Source: Phragmites australis
Taxonomy: Eukaryota > Streptophyta > Magnoliopsida > Poales > Poaceae
Direction of reading: 5' to 3'
DNA length: 64,000 nt
Assembly (NCBI RefSeq): GCF_958298935.1
Contig: NC_084938.1
Span: 29,059,501-29,123,500 of the forward strand
Both the position numbers and the translations under genes were made by a program. Below, piece by piece: positions 1-9,559 of this stretch (positions are counted from its first letter, which is position 1; every line of letters begins with the position of its first letter). Below the pieces are notes generated by a model. It was not told where the DNA came from and did not search any database. It saw only the letters and a list, made by a program, of their open reading frames with translations.

Positions 1-420
1 CCTTCTTCCTCCTCTCCTTCCCTTCCTCCTTCTTCCTCCTCTCCTCCTCCTCCTCTCTTTCCTCCTTCTTCTTCCTCCTTCTTCCTCCTCTCCTTCCCTT
101 CCTCCTTCTTCCTCCTCTCCTCCTCCTCCTCTCTTTCTCCTCCTCCACCGGCGGCGCTGGCGCGGGCGCAGGGGCCGACGGCGGCGGGCGCGGGCGGCGC
201 GGGGGCCGGCGGCGCAAGGGCCGGCGGCGCAAGGGCCGGCGGCTGCGGGCGCAGGGGCCGGTGGCGGCGGCGCAGGGGCCGGCGGCGGCGGGCGCGGGCG
301 GCGCGGGCGCGCTGGCGGGCGCGGCGGCAGGGGCCGGCGGCGGCGGGCGCGGGAGCGGGCGCGGGCGGCGGCGGCGGCGGGTGCGCGTGCGTGCGTGCGT
401 GCGGGCCGGCTGGGCCGGGT
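1..420. repeat. Polypyrimidine tract and GGC-rich low-complexity DNA
   Basis: Positions 1-145 are imperfect tandem CCTTCTTCCTCC/TCTCC units, almost pure pyrimidine on this strand. From about 145 to 410 the sequence becomes GGCGGC/GGGCGC repeats of very high GC content, ending in a GTGC run. Reading frames here only encode Ala/Gly/Arg strings and are not genes. The tract lies inside the CACTA element that ends at 1397. Confidence 0.85.
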
Positions 421-429
421 ACTTAAATC

Positions 430-605
430 CCTGCTTTGCCGAGTGCCCCCGATCTGGCACTCGGCAAAGAGGGGTTTTTTAAAAACATGTGCAAATTCTT
501 TGCCGAGTGCCCCCGATCTGGCACTCGGCAAAGAAAACCGGGATTTTTTTTAAAAAAATTTCAGGTCTTTGCCGAGTGCCAGAAGTATGGCACTCGGCAA
601 AGACA
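430..605. repeat. Internal TTTGCCGAGTGCC inverted-repeat cluster
   Basis: Three successive units have the form CTTTGCCGAGTGCC, a short A/T-rich or CCGATCTGG spacer, then GGCACTCGGCAAAG. Each unit is a small palindrome. A second cluster of seven or more motif copies lies at 1185-1385 next to the element terminus. In CACTA elements such subterminal arrays are the binding sites of the transposase complex; that role is inferred here from the family. Confidence 0.8.
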
Positions 606-607
606 CG

Positions 608-834
608 CTTGTCAAGATATCATGATATCATATGTGGAGGCTGTCATAAAAATTTGAGAAGATTTTAAGCAAGTTATCACGTACGATGCTTGCAAACCGA
701 AGAATCTCCGAAGAAGTTGCTTAAAACCTTGCTGAGATTCTTCGGTTTGCAAGCATCGTACGTGATAACTTGCTTAAAACCTTCTCAAATTTTTATGACA
801 GCCTCCACATATGATATCATGATATCTTGACAAG
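608..834. repeat. Long near-perfect inverted repeat (fold-back) inside the CACTA element
   Basis: Arm 608-708 and arm 734-834 are reverse complements over about 101 bp with one mismatch that I can see (GAGAAGATTTT against GAGAAGGTTTT), separated by a 25-bp loop. Transcription would give a long hairpin RNA. Sequence 835-1180 beyond it is AT-rich with no recognisable feature. Confidence 0.85.
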
Positions 835-1397
835 TTTCAAGATTTTCGGACTTTGTTTGCTTTTTATACAATTTAAAAACAACTCGATCGCAAGTTCGTG
901 GTCATGTTTCGTGACCTTGATATTTGAAATTGGTGGTATGTTCCTGGATACGGTCTCACAATATACTAAATAACATGAATATCATTTTTCCATTCATTTT
1001 TTTTCATTATTCGAATGACTAGCAGTTATAATTTGAATTATCCAAGAAAATTCAATTAATTGAAATGAATTAAAGAAATATAGAAAAAGTCCGAGAAATG
1101 TGCCACATTGGAACATGGAGTACCAGGTACTGTATGAGGACTGTAGAAAAAATTTGGAGGCCAAAAGGGGGGAAAAAAATTAGGGTTTGCCGAGTGTTAA
1201 AAATTACACTCGGCAAAGACCCTCTTTGCCGAGTGCCAGATGTTTGCCGAGCGCTGGCTCTCTGGCACTCGGCAAAGATACTCCTTTGCCGAGTGTCCTA
1301 TTTCTGGCACTTGGCAAAGAGGGTCGTTGCCGAGTGTCCGATAAAAAGCACTCGGCAAAGTATGGAACACTCGGCAAAGACGCCGTCTCCGGTAGTG

Positions 1398-2608
1398 ACA
1401 GTGCGGAGGTAGGGTAGCTTGTCGATGTCGGACTCGTCAGGATGCTGCTTTGAGTTGAGCACTTGCTGCAACTCGCCGCGAACTTTTGACATGACGGCCG
1501 GATGCCGGAGTAGCTCGGCCATCGTCCACTGCACCGTGAGCGAGGTCGTAGCTGTCCCGGCCACAAAGAGATCCTGGGCACAAGAAATGTTTCAGCTCAG
1601 TAGTCCACAACTCCAGATGGAGTAAACTGCCCAAAAATATTGATCATTAAATAATTAATTGTAGTAAAGAATAGGCTAATTATAATATGATACCGTTGAA
1701 AAAAAAAGACTCAATAGTACGTCATACTTAATTACCAAAAGAAAGGACTTGACTGTCTGAAGGCTGAACTGATCCGCTGAGTGAAGCTGGAGGAGCACAT
1801 CTAAAAAATCCTCTTTCCTCTCACCTCCTGCGCTCTGACGGCGGTTGATGACCCCGTCGAAGAAGTCATAGAGCCTCTTCATGTACTCAGCGTTGTTCCG
1901 CCGCCGGCTCTGCAGGTCTAGCGCGGCGAGCACGGGGAAGAGGTCCGACAAGTTGGGCTTGGTGATCTCCTCGACCGTGTCGCTGATCAGCATCTCCAGC
2001 TCCTGCGCACGGTCGGAGCTCAGGTCGGCCACGTCCTCAGAGAAGAGCACGTTGGACATGAGGTTTAGCATCCCAGAGAGCACGAAGCCGCCGACGTCCA
2101 CGGCCTGGCCGGCGTGGCGGCCGCGGAGGCAGCCGACCAGCTCCCTCACCTTCTCCTCCCGCACGGCCCGCGTGGCGTCGAGGCCGCGCGCCGAGAAGAG
2201 GTGGTTGGTGCACACGGCGCGGAGGCGCTTGAAGAGCGCGCTGCTAGCCGGGAGCCATATCATGGAGAGCTCGTGGTTGCCGAGCACGCGCGCGGCGTCG
2301 TTGACGGACCGCCCGGCCAGGAGGTGGTCGTGCTTCTGCAGCGCGTCGCGGGCGCCCGCGGCGGAGGAGACCACGATGGCGTTGCTCGTGCCGAGCTTCA
2401 AGGACATGATGGGGCCGTGCACCCCGGCGAGCCTGGCCAGGGAGTGGTGCAGCTCGCCGCCCCGGAGGTCCAAGATGTTGCCGAGGAGAGGGATTGCTGT
2501 CGGGCCCGGCGGCCGCCGCGCATTGCTTTTGCGAGAGGTGAAGATTTTGTAGACAAGGCAAGAGGCGACTGAAATGGAGAGGAGACATAGTATGGTTGAA
2601 GCTCCCAT
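1398..2608 (-). pseudogene. Cytochrome P450, CYP76-like, truncated by CACTA insertion
   Basis: Exon 1 (2608-1736, 291 codons) starts with a hydrophobic membrane anchor followed by the RRPPGPTAIPLLGN hinge typical of plant microsomal P450s. Intron 1735-1574 is GT-AG and phase 0. Exon 2 begins with DLFVAG and continues through the I helix to LPYLR, where the CACTA element cuts it. The K-helix ExxR and the haem-binding Cys region are therefore absent from the window. Overall resemblance is to the CYP76 family, whose members hydroxylate monoterpenes, diterpenes and xenobiotics at the ER; the substrate cannot be told. In the I helix the usual AGxDT motif reads AGTAT, so the conserved acidic residue is Ala. 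I chose the first Met because the anchor starts there and a TATA-like box lies 50-60 bp upstream. Confidence 0.85.
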
Positions 2609-2657
2609 TCTCGATTCTTAAGTTGTGTAGGCTGCTCAAGCTTCTCTTGTCAGCCTC

Positions 2658-2668
2658 TCTTAAATAGA
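2658..2668 (-). promoter_or_regulatory. TATA-like box of the P450 gene
   Basis: The minus strand reads CTATTTAAG about 50-60 bp upstream of the P450 start codon. Only about 80 bp separate the start codon from the LINE fragment, so most of the original promoter has been displaced. Confidence 0.5.
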
Positions 2669-2689
2669 AGTTGAGGTCCAAAACAAATT

Positions 2690-3660
2690 TTTTTTAAAAA
2701 AAAAGCTTTATTAACTTTTACCGTTACATCAAATTGATACAACCGCATAAAAATTATCCCTGACCTCTGTATATTAATGCACACAACCAAACACAAACAA
2801 ACACAAACGCCCAAAAAAAGCTAAAACAGTTCTCCGCGGTTTTTATTATGCTTAAGCTAAGATGCGCAGTCTAGACTGCCATCCAAACCGGATAAAGAGC
2901 TCCGTAGCCACTCTCTCCAAACGTGTGCATGCCGAAGACACTTGCTTGTGTTGTTCACGTTGCTGTAGCACAGACCACACACAGAGCCAGTGTGTATACG
3001 TAAAAATAACCTGAAGCCAATGCCTAAACATATTTGGTACACTTCACGGTTGGTAAATATTTAATGTCACCTAAACTATGAACCATGCAAAACGGGTAAA
3101 GTGACAATCAAAGAAGATGTGCTTAATTGTCTTCGATTTGTAACAAAAGCAACATTTTTTTATCACCTATTCATTGTCTTTTACTTAAGTTATTCTTTGT
3201 TAGCGGTACTCCTTTTTTACATACCAAAGGAAGATTTTTTTTATCTTTAATGGTATTTTTAGTTTCCATATTTGATTGTTCTGGATTATCTCGCCCCCTT
3301 GCACTAGCGCCCTATAAAGAGAGTTGACTGAAAACTTTCCTGATTGGTTTAAATTCCATCTGAACTCATCTCGTCCTTCAGACAAAGTGTTGGTGCTGAG
3401 GCATGTAGACATTTCGTTCCATTCTACCAATTTCGGGCTGGTTAGATCCCTCCTGAAGGATAAGTTCTTGCGAAATGACTATTACTTTGGCAATTGAATC
3501 TTGCTTGTTGAGCACAATGTTATATATGTTTGGATATTGGTCCTTTAGGGGCAAATTTCTTAACCAAATATCCTCTCAAAATATAATTTGTGAACCATCC
3601 TTTTAAGCTGAAAGCTCCATAACGGAATATGATACATTTTACTTTCATTAGTCTCGTCCA
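2690..3660 (-). mobile_element. LINE (non-LTR retrotransposon) 3' fragment
   Basis: On the minus strand, about 3650 down to 3060 reads as the C-terminal part of a LINE reverse transcriptase protein with several frameshifts and stops. The best preserved piece (3430-3200) contains GKFSVNSLYRAL and IWKLKIPLKIKKIFLW, the hallmark of the RT-associated zinc-binding domain. A further piece near 3140-3070 reads like the Cys/His zinc-binding end. The 3' UTR runs to an A/T homopolymer tract near 2690-2705. The 5' part (endonuclease and RT core) is missing, as is usual for 5'-truncated LINEs. Confidence 0.75.
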
Positions 3661-4065
3661 GAAGTGAGTCACCAGTTTTCCTTCGACTTGTGAAAGTGTT
3701 TTGATCCCATATATTTATTGCAAATCAGGTCTTGCTAGATTCCATCTCCATTCAGTAATTTGTATAGCTATTTACATATGAGTGTGATATTTTGAGACCC
3801 AAAACAATATGATTGCTGAATAGTAAACCCGTAAAATAGTGGCTCCAGCTCTCATCCATGAAACTTCTACCCTTTTACCCTCTCCTAGTCCTGCCTCTCG
3901 CAATTTTTTGCTGCATCAATTGTCCGAATCTCAACAGTTCCCTTTCCCAATTGTTCATCGCATCAATATAATTGACCGGGGCTCTCATCATTCAAACACG
4001 TCGTGCGTTGGACTTAGACACGAGGAGAGGAAGTGGTGGCCTAGAAGAGGCGGTTGAACACGAGC
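3661..4065. other. No recognisable feature
   Basis: AT-rich sequence. I see no domain, splice-like gene structure or terminal repeat in it. One short frame (3839-4057) has no recognisable content. Confidence 0.4.
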
Positions 4066-4216
4066 ACCATGCGTGGGGTGCGAACGGGCTTGTAGCCCGG
4101 TGGCAAAGCCTCAGTGAGAGACCGAGCTGGTCATGGGTTCGATCTTCGGTCTCGCACGCTCCTGGTCTCTAATGAAGACCGTGCAGATGGAGTCACACTA
4201 TTAAAAGAAAAAGCAC
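4066..4216 (+). mobile_element. SINE-like tRNA-derived unit 1
   Basis: TAGCCCGGTGG at about 4093-4103 resembles a pol III A box, and GGGTTCGATCT at 4135-4145 resembles a B box, at tRNA-like spacing. A tRNA-unrelated segment follows and ends near TATTAAAAG. This is the organisation of plant SINEs. Boundaries are approximate and no target duplication was established. Confidence 0.55.
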
Positions 4217-4384
4217 TATGCGTGAAGCCTCTGTTGTCTTCCTCGTTTTCATTAGACTATTATTCTATTTTTGTTACTTTGGTTGTGTTGGTCGGTTTTG
4301 GCTAAGTGTGTTCTATCTATGCAGAGGCGCAGGTTTGAGCTCTTATATGGTTATATCATTTTGATACGATGATAAAAATCAATA

Positions 4385-4505
4385 CAAAACCGAGTGGTTC
4401 CTAGGGCCAGCTCCTAGGCCAGCAACCTGAGTTCGAACCCCAGCGCTGGCACCGGGAGGCCCCTTTGTGACCTCCTATATGGGAAAAAAATCACTATTGA
4501 AAAAA
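4385..4505 (+). mobile_element. SINE-like tRNA-derived unit 2
   Basis: GAGTGGTTCCTAGGG (about 4392-4406) and GAGTTCGAACCCCAG (about 4429-4443) look like degenerate A and B boxes of a tRNA-derived SINE head. The body contains CGCTGGCACCGGGAGGCC and ends in an A-rich tract. It is a different family from the unit at 4066. Extent is approximate. Confidence 0.55.
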
Positions 4506-4537
4506 ATGCGTGAGGCCACTCGGATAATGTTGTGTTA

Positions 4538-4770
4538 CTACCTCCGTTCTCAAATAGATGACGTCCTAGGATACGTACAGTCAAATTTAGAAACTTTGAT
4601 CACTATTACACATAAAAGTATTAGGATATAGCACAAGAAATGATACCTTCCCGTCATCATACTTATATCAACTTTTACAAAGAAATAGTTGTAAAAAGTA
4701 ATGATCAAATGTGTATGTTGGAGACCGTGTTGATGTTTTAAATGACAAGTAAAAAAGAACATGCAAAAGA
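4538..4770. mobile_element. Stowaway-like MITE fragment
   Basis: TACTACCTCCGTTCTCAAAT followed by AGATGACGTC is a close variant of the CTCCCTCCGTTC terminus shared by grass Stowaway (Tc1/mariner-type) MITEs. The inverted partner terminus was not found cleanly, so the copy is probably truncated or diverged. Confidence 0.5.
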
Positions 4771-4797
4771 AATCTCAAATTTGTTTAGTAACCTTTA

Positions 4798-5256
4798 ACA
4801 CAACTACAGAAATGGTCATCAATGCCGGCTCAAAAACTCCATCAGTGACAGTTTTTGAACCGGCACTGATAATGAATCGGCACTAATAATCTGAGTATCA
4901 GTGCCGGCTAGTAGGACAATCCGACATTGATACTTTTATATATAGGCACAAATAAATTATGAATTCAATAATACAACATTCAAAATCCGATTTCAAATTT
5001 GTATTCATATATATGTAGACATTCATCACAGGAAGATATATACATAAACACATACATCACAAATAGTTAATCCACATCCACACATAATCATGAGTTCATC
5101 AACATCCATACATAATCTTGAGTTCATCAACATCCACACATAAGCATTATCACATTTCACATCATAAATTTAAACACATTGCAAATGCACTCAACCCTGG
5201 TTCTACCATGCAGGAGGAATCATATTGTCTTTATAGTTGACATCTACAATATCAAC
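4798..5256 (+). mobile_element. CACTA-type terminus with TCAGTGCCGGC subterminal repeats
   Basis: CAACTACAGAAATGG at about 4799 looks like a one-base variant of a CACTACAGAA terminus. It is followed by repeats of CAGTGCCGGCT/GAACCGGCACTGAT in both orientations up to about 4930, as in grass CACTA families. The rest, to 5256, is AT-rich with CATCCACACATAA-type short repeats and no gene. The matching right end was not found, so the element is partial or its far end lies beyond element A. The unrecognised gene at 5257-5685 and 22603-22996 may be its cargo. Confidence 0.5.
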
Positions 5257-5685
5257 TCAATATATCTCATCCAAATGGCGTAGTGCATAAACGAGCGAAC
5301 TATCTCGAGCAAAAAAGAGCAGATCCAACGGCATTCCATAAACAAAGAAATTGCTGATACTTAAATCAAACTCCACATAAGCCCGATACCTGCCTTCATG
5401 AACCCCCTTCATTTTCGGGCCAATCATTGTGTACCCAAGCCGCTCCATGACATAGCGTAAGAGTGAACCCAAGCTAACATCAGAAAGCATCCTGATGTTC
5501 CAGTAAAAATCCTACACGCAAAGAGCATGAACATGAGGTGAACGTTTTATAATATATGAAATAATACTATAAGCTAAAATTCATGTCACCAACCGTGTCA
5601 AGTGCATGTAACCACAAGAAACTGGTAGTCATTGAAGCCACATCCTCCACATTCTGCTCAAGCGCTTTCAATTTGAAATAGCTGT
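5257..5685 (-). pseudogene. Unrecognised gene, 3' part, cut by element A
   Basis: Minus strand. The terminal exon (about 5511-5257) begins after an acceptor TTTGCGTGTAG, encodes a segment containing MLSDVSLGSLLRYVMERLGY and ends with HLDEIY and a stop. The preceding exon (5685 to about 5597) encodes a segment including FKLKALEQNVEDV and ends at a GT donor. At 5685 the frame meets the LTR of element A and continues in frame in the piece at 22603. I do not recognise the protein; no catalytic motif is visible. Its position beside a CACTA-like terminus suggests transposon cargo rather than a free host gene; this is inference. Confidence 0.5.
5681..5685. repeat. Target-site duplication of element A, left copy (GCTGT)
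   Basis: GCTGT immediately precedes the 5' LTR and is repeated at 22603-22607 immediately after the 3' LTR. The 5-bp duplication fixes the ends of element A. Confidence 0.9.
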
Positions 5686-7101
5686 TGTCGGTGAATTAGG
5701 AACCGAGGGTCCCCGAATCCCGAGGCCAGGCCAGCAATCCGCCACATGGCGCCATCCCGCGGAGTCTCCTCCGCGAGGTAAAAAAGATTAACTCCCGGGA
5801 GAGGGCGCTCGGGGCCACAGTCGGTGGTCCCCGAATACCCAAGTCTCCTGATGATATGCGAAATCTAAGTGCCGGGAAGAAAGTGCTCGGGAAGGTGTAC
5901 GGTGACCCCCGAGCACCCGAGTCCTCCGACGATCAGGAAAGCTAAGTACTGGGAGAAGTGTGCCCGGGGCCGCGAGCGGTGGCTCCCTGGGCACCCAAGT
6001 ATCCCAAAGACCCGCTGAAGGAAGTTCCGGGAGAGAGTGCTCGGGACTGCGTGAGGTAGCCCCCGAGCACTCGGTCCCCCGAGGATCCGTACAAGTGTGC
6101 CCGGGAGAGAGTGCTCGGGGAGGTAAGCAGTACCCCCAAGCACTTGATTCCCCGAGGATCAAGAAAGGGAATTCTCGGGAGAGAGCGCTAGGGGAAGTGA
6201 ACAGTATCCCTGAGCACTCGGTTCCCCGACAACTCAGAGAGCCCCCTGATAGTGGCCCCCGAGGGGCCCACTGATGAGGTGTCAGCCAGTCAAAGGCCCA
6301 AGACCGCATTTAAAGAGCGCGCGTGGCCTGTCACCTCCAACTGCTCCCGCCACGCTCAGTGTCAGTTCCTGCCACATTCTGGCAGAAGGCCGTGGGGTCA
6401 TTGAATGCACGGGTCCCATCCCGTTTCATCCGGCCCGTCTCAGGATAACGTCGTAAGGGCCGAGGTGTTCTGTCTGCCGTGCTGCTGTGGCAGGAGAACA
6501 AGACAGGGCGGGCACGCCGGGCCGCTCTGCGGCTGCCCGGTGGGCCCTCTCCATGGCGCATGTTGCCAGTGCATTTATGGTGACGGATGACCGGGCGTGG
6601 GACGCATTTTTCACCCCCGGTCACTTCGCCCAGAGGTAATGATGACGCTCTTTCTATTTATGGTGTCTCGAAACTCGTGCCCCCCTCCCGTTCGGGGCAC
6701 GCTACTGCCAGCGGGTATTTAAAGCCATCGGCAGAACGGACGAAAAAGAGAGAGGATGAAACAATTGCTCACAAAGCCGGCAGCTACACGCAGACCGAAG
6801 AACAAGGAGCTTCAGGCTCTAAGATAGACAAATATTCTTGTAACCAGCAACATCCTTGAGGGACATTCTCAAGGCATTTATAGTATCCATACAGGAGTAG
6901 GGTGTTACGCCTCCGTGCGGCCCGAATCTGTCTAAACACTAGCGCATTTACTCCGTTCCGCATTAGATCATTCCACGTCACCGGCCATCGCATTCATACC
7001 CATTTATTTCTCCGGCGAACATATTCAGGATCATCCCCCCGGCCGAATCTCTAAAAAAGGGGTCCCTCAGGATCCCTGCGACAGGAGTTCACCCTCCGAC
7101 A
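5686..7101 (+). repeat. 5' LTR of element A
   Basis: 1416 bp, TG...CA ends. The first third holds about six imperfect units of about 75 bp with GTGCTCGGG and CCCCGAGCAC half-sites. A TATA-like TATTTAAAG lies near 6717, followed by AT-richer sequence at the likely R/U5 region. Antisense frames here (for example 5788-6309) recur in the 3' LTR only because the LTRs are copies. A GCGC-CCAGGTAGGGG primer-binding-like segment follows at 7102-7123. Confidence 0.9.
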
Positions 7102-7166
7102 GCGGGCGCACCAGGTAGGGGGGAAGCATCCCTAAATTTGTTTGTTTGTTTTCTTCTGCAGAAAAA

Positions 7167-9559
7167 ATGGCCAGTGGTCATCGCCTCCAGCGCTCCGGCT
7201 CCAGCTCCAGCGGGGAAATGGAGCCCCTCGCACAGGAGGCCCCAGTCGCTGCTGCGTCCCAGCAGCAGCCGCGGTCTGCACGCACGGCGTTCCCTTTTCA
7301 AGGGGACCAGGGCGCTGGGCCCAGCAGGGCCGCCGCCGCTGCCGTCGCCGGTGCACCATCCAACCCCCAGCAGGTGGCTGAAACTCCTGCCGCCAGGTCC
7401 GCGTCTGGACAGCGCCGGGCGCCGCTCCGGCATAGGCTCGCCTTCGGCGAGGCCAGTCCCTGGAGCGCGCTGCTTGCGGCGCACGCTCTCCTCAGGCATC
7501 CACCAGTCCAGGCAGCGGGGGAAACCCCGGAGGGCCGCTGGCTCCAGGAAGTCGCCGCCCTGGTCGGCACGGCCTGCCGCCAGGTGCTGGCCGAAAGTTC
7601 CCGCGCCACCACCCAGCGTGGCGCCGCTGGGACCGGCCCATCGTCGGGTGGCGTTCGCGCTAGCCGGGGGGCCTCCAGGTGGAGCGTCGCCCCCCTGGCC
7701 ACTTCCGGAACCCAGGACCTCCGCTTACACCTCAACGAGCGGAGGGGCATCGAAGACGCGCGCGTCACTCTCGAGCGCCAGCGGGAGACCCGGTAGGAGG
7801 CTGAAGCCGAGGACCAGGCCTCCTCTTTGCCGGCCCACGATCGCCGGGGCTCCCCGGCTCGCCGGTGTTCACCGCCCAAGGGTGCTGCCCGCGCCGCAGG
7901 GTACGGCACTGGTTGCCGTGCCTTTACTAGTGAGCTCCGCCGGGTCAAATGGCCCACCAAGTTTCACCCCGAGCTACCAGAGAAGTACGACGGGTCCATC
8001 GACCCTGTCGAGTTCCTCCAGATATACACCATCGCTGTCCAGGCGGCTGGTGGCAGCGAAAAGGTGATGGCTAACTACTTTCATGTTGCCTTGAGGGGCT
8101 CTGCCCGCTCTTGGCTTATGAACTTACCCCCAGGGTCTATCAGCTCCTGGGATGATCTTTGCCACCAGTTTGTGGCCAATTTTCAGGGCACGTTCACGCG
8201 CCCCGCCCTGGAGTGCGACCTCCATGCCATCAAGCAGTAGGAGGGGGAGACACTGTGGTGCTTTATTCAGTGCTTCAGCCAGGTCCGCAACACCATCCCG
8301 CGGATAACCCCTCACGCTGTCATTGTCGCATTCCGGCAGGGCGTCCGCGACGAGCGGATGCTCGAGAAGCTAGGCACGTACGAGGTCGAAACCACCGCGG
8401 AACTTTTCGCGCTGGCCGACAAGTGCGCCAAGGCGACGAAAGCTCAGGCGTCGCACGTTCCGCGCCCTGAGCACCCCGCCGCCGATCAACCATGTCCTTC
8501 CCGCTCCGACAGGCGGGAAAAGAAGAAGAGAAGGAGGCGCGAGGCTGTCCCCGTCGAGCCAGCCCAGGGCCCCGCTCGTGGGCCGGCCCAGGAGCCCGAC
8601 CGCCGGCCAGCACGCCGGGCGGCCGTTGACAGATGGCCCGCGCCCGCAAGGGCTCCAGCTCGAGCCCCTCCTAGGGCTCCGGCTCCCGCAAGGGCTCCGG
8701 CTCTCGCAAGGGCTCCCGCTCCGGCAAGGGCCCCCGCTCCTGTGGGGCCCGAGCCGGGGAAGTGGTGCCCGATTCACCAGACCAGGTGGCATGACCTCAC
8801 GGAGTGCCGCACGGTCAAGGGCCTCATCGAGCAGCGCCAAAGGGACCGCGAGGAGGCCCGCCAGGGTGGCAACGACGAAGCCGCCCCAACAACCTAGAGC
8901 TCGGCTTCCAGGAGCCTGAGCACACCGTCGCCTGCATCGACGGAGGCGCGTACACGCCCTCCTCCTGCCACAGTGTCAAAACCATGCGGCGCGACGTGTG
9001 CTCAGCGACCCCGAGTGAAGAGGCCATAAGGCCCCTGAAGTGGTCGGACGCCCCGATCACATTCAGCTTGGCCGACCACCCCGCCAGTACTGCAAGCGTG
9101 GGGCGACTACCCCTGGTAGTGTCCCTCACCATCTGCAATGTGAAGGTCAGCAGAGTGCTGATCGACGGGGGCGCAGGCCTTAACCTCCTCTCCAAGGAGG
9201 CTTTCGACAAGCTGCAGATGCCCTTCAGGCGCCTAAAGCCGTTGCTCCCGTTTTACGGGGTGACACCTGGGGATTCCCTGCCCCTCAGGCAGGTCGTGTT
9301 GCCCATGACATTCGGGAGCTGGGACAACTTCCGGACGGAGAACGTCATCTTCGTCGTCGTGGAGCTCCCCGTCCCCTACAACGCCATCCTCGGGCGCCCG
9401 GCGCTCGCCCGATTTATGGTAGTCACGCACTATGCGTACCTCACGGTTAAGATGCCGGGCCCAGCAGGCCCCATCTCCGTGTCCGCCGAGACCAGCAGCG
9501 CCGCCTCCTGCGCTGAGCAGTTGTACTCGGCCTTGGTCTCAGCCCGAGCCGAGGTTGAA
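7167..9559 (+). pseudogene. Element A gag-protease, degraded
   Basis: ATG 7167 follows the leader and gives MASGHRLQRSGSS. The capsid-like region (about 7960-8400) contains FHPELPEKYDGSIDP and ANYFHVALRGSARSWL. An Ala/Pro/Arg-rich linker (about 8590-8750) is expanded by tandem copies of GGCTCC/GCAAG. A zinc-knuckle variant, C-x2-H-x4-H-x4-C (WCPIHQTRWHDLTEC), is at about 8765-8810. The protease reads VLIDGGAGLNLLS at about 9157-9195. Breaks: TAG near 7796 and 8238 and a frameshift near 8893. In-frame TAG codons stand where element C has a sense codon. The frame is interrupted at 9559 by the solo LTR. Confidence 0.88.

Larger units (their letters stand above)
1..1397. mobile_element. CACTA DNA transposon, right-hand end
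   Basis: The right terminus is at 1391-1397 (GGTAGTG, the reverse complement of CACTACC). It is preceded by many copies of the subterminal motif TTTGCCGAGTG and its inverse CACTCGGCAAAG (about 430-605 and 1185-1385), the signature of a large grass CACTA family. The three bases after the end are ACA, the likely target-site duplication. The left end is outside the window, so the duplication cannot be confirmed. No transposase frame is visible in this part. The insertion lies inside exon 2 of a P450 gene. Confidence 0.85.

Noticed and set aside
261..482. Reading frame in the GGC-rich tract
   Set aside because: Pure Ala/Gly/Arg low complexity from a GC repeat, no start context, inside a transposon.
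608..834. Assignment of the hairpin to miR820
   Set aside because: The known miR820 sequence is not present in either arm.
4091..4145. Genuine tRNA gene
   Set aside because: A- and B-box-like motifs are present but no acceptor stem or anticodon arm pairs properly; SINE-like unit is the better call. The same holds for 4392-4443 and 38360-38440.
3839..4305. Short overlapping plus-strand frames as genes
   Set aside because: No domain, no splice support, and they overlap the SINE-like unit.
5788..6309. Antisense frame in the 5' LTR of A, repeated at 21281-21781
   Set aside because: It is preserved in both only because LTRs are copies; composition follows the 75-bp repeat, no domain.
7298..7960. 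Antisense frame over gag of A
   Set aside because: GC-rich shadow of the gag coding strand; no homologous motif.
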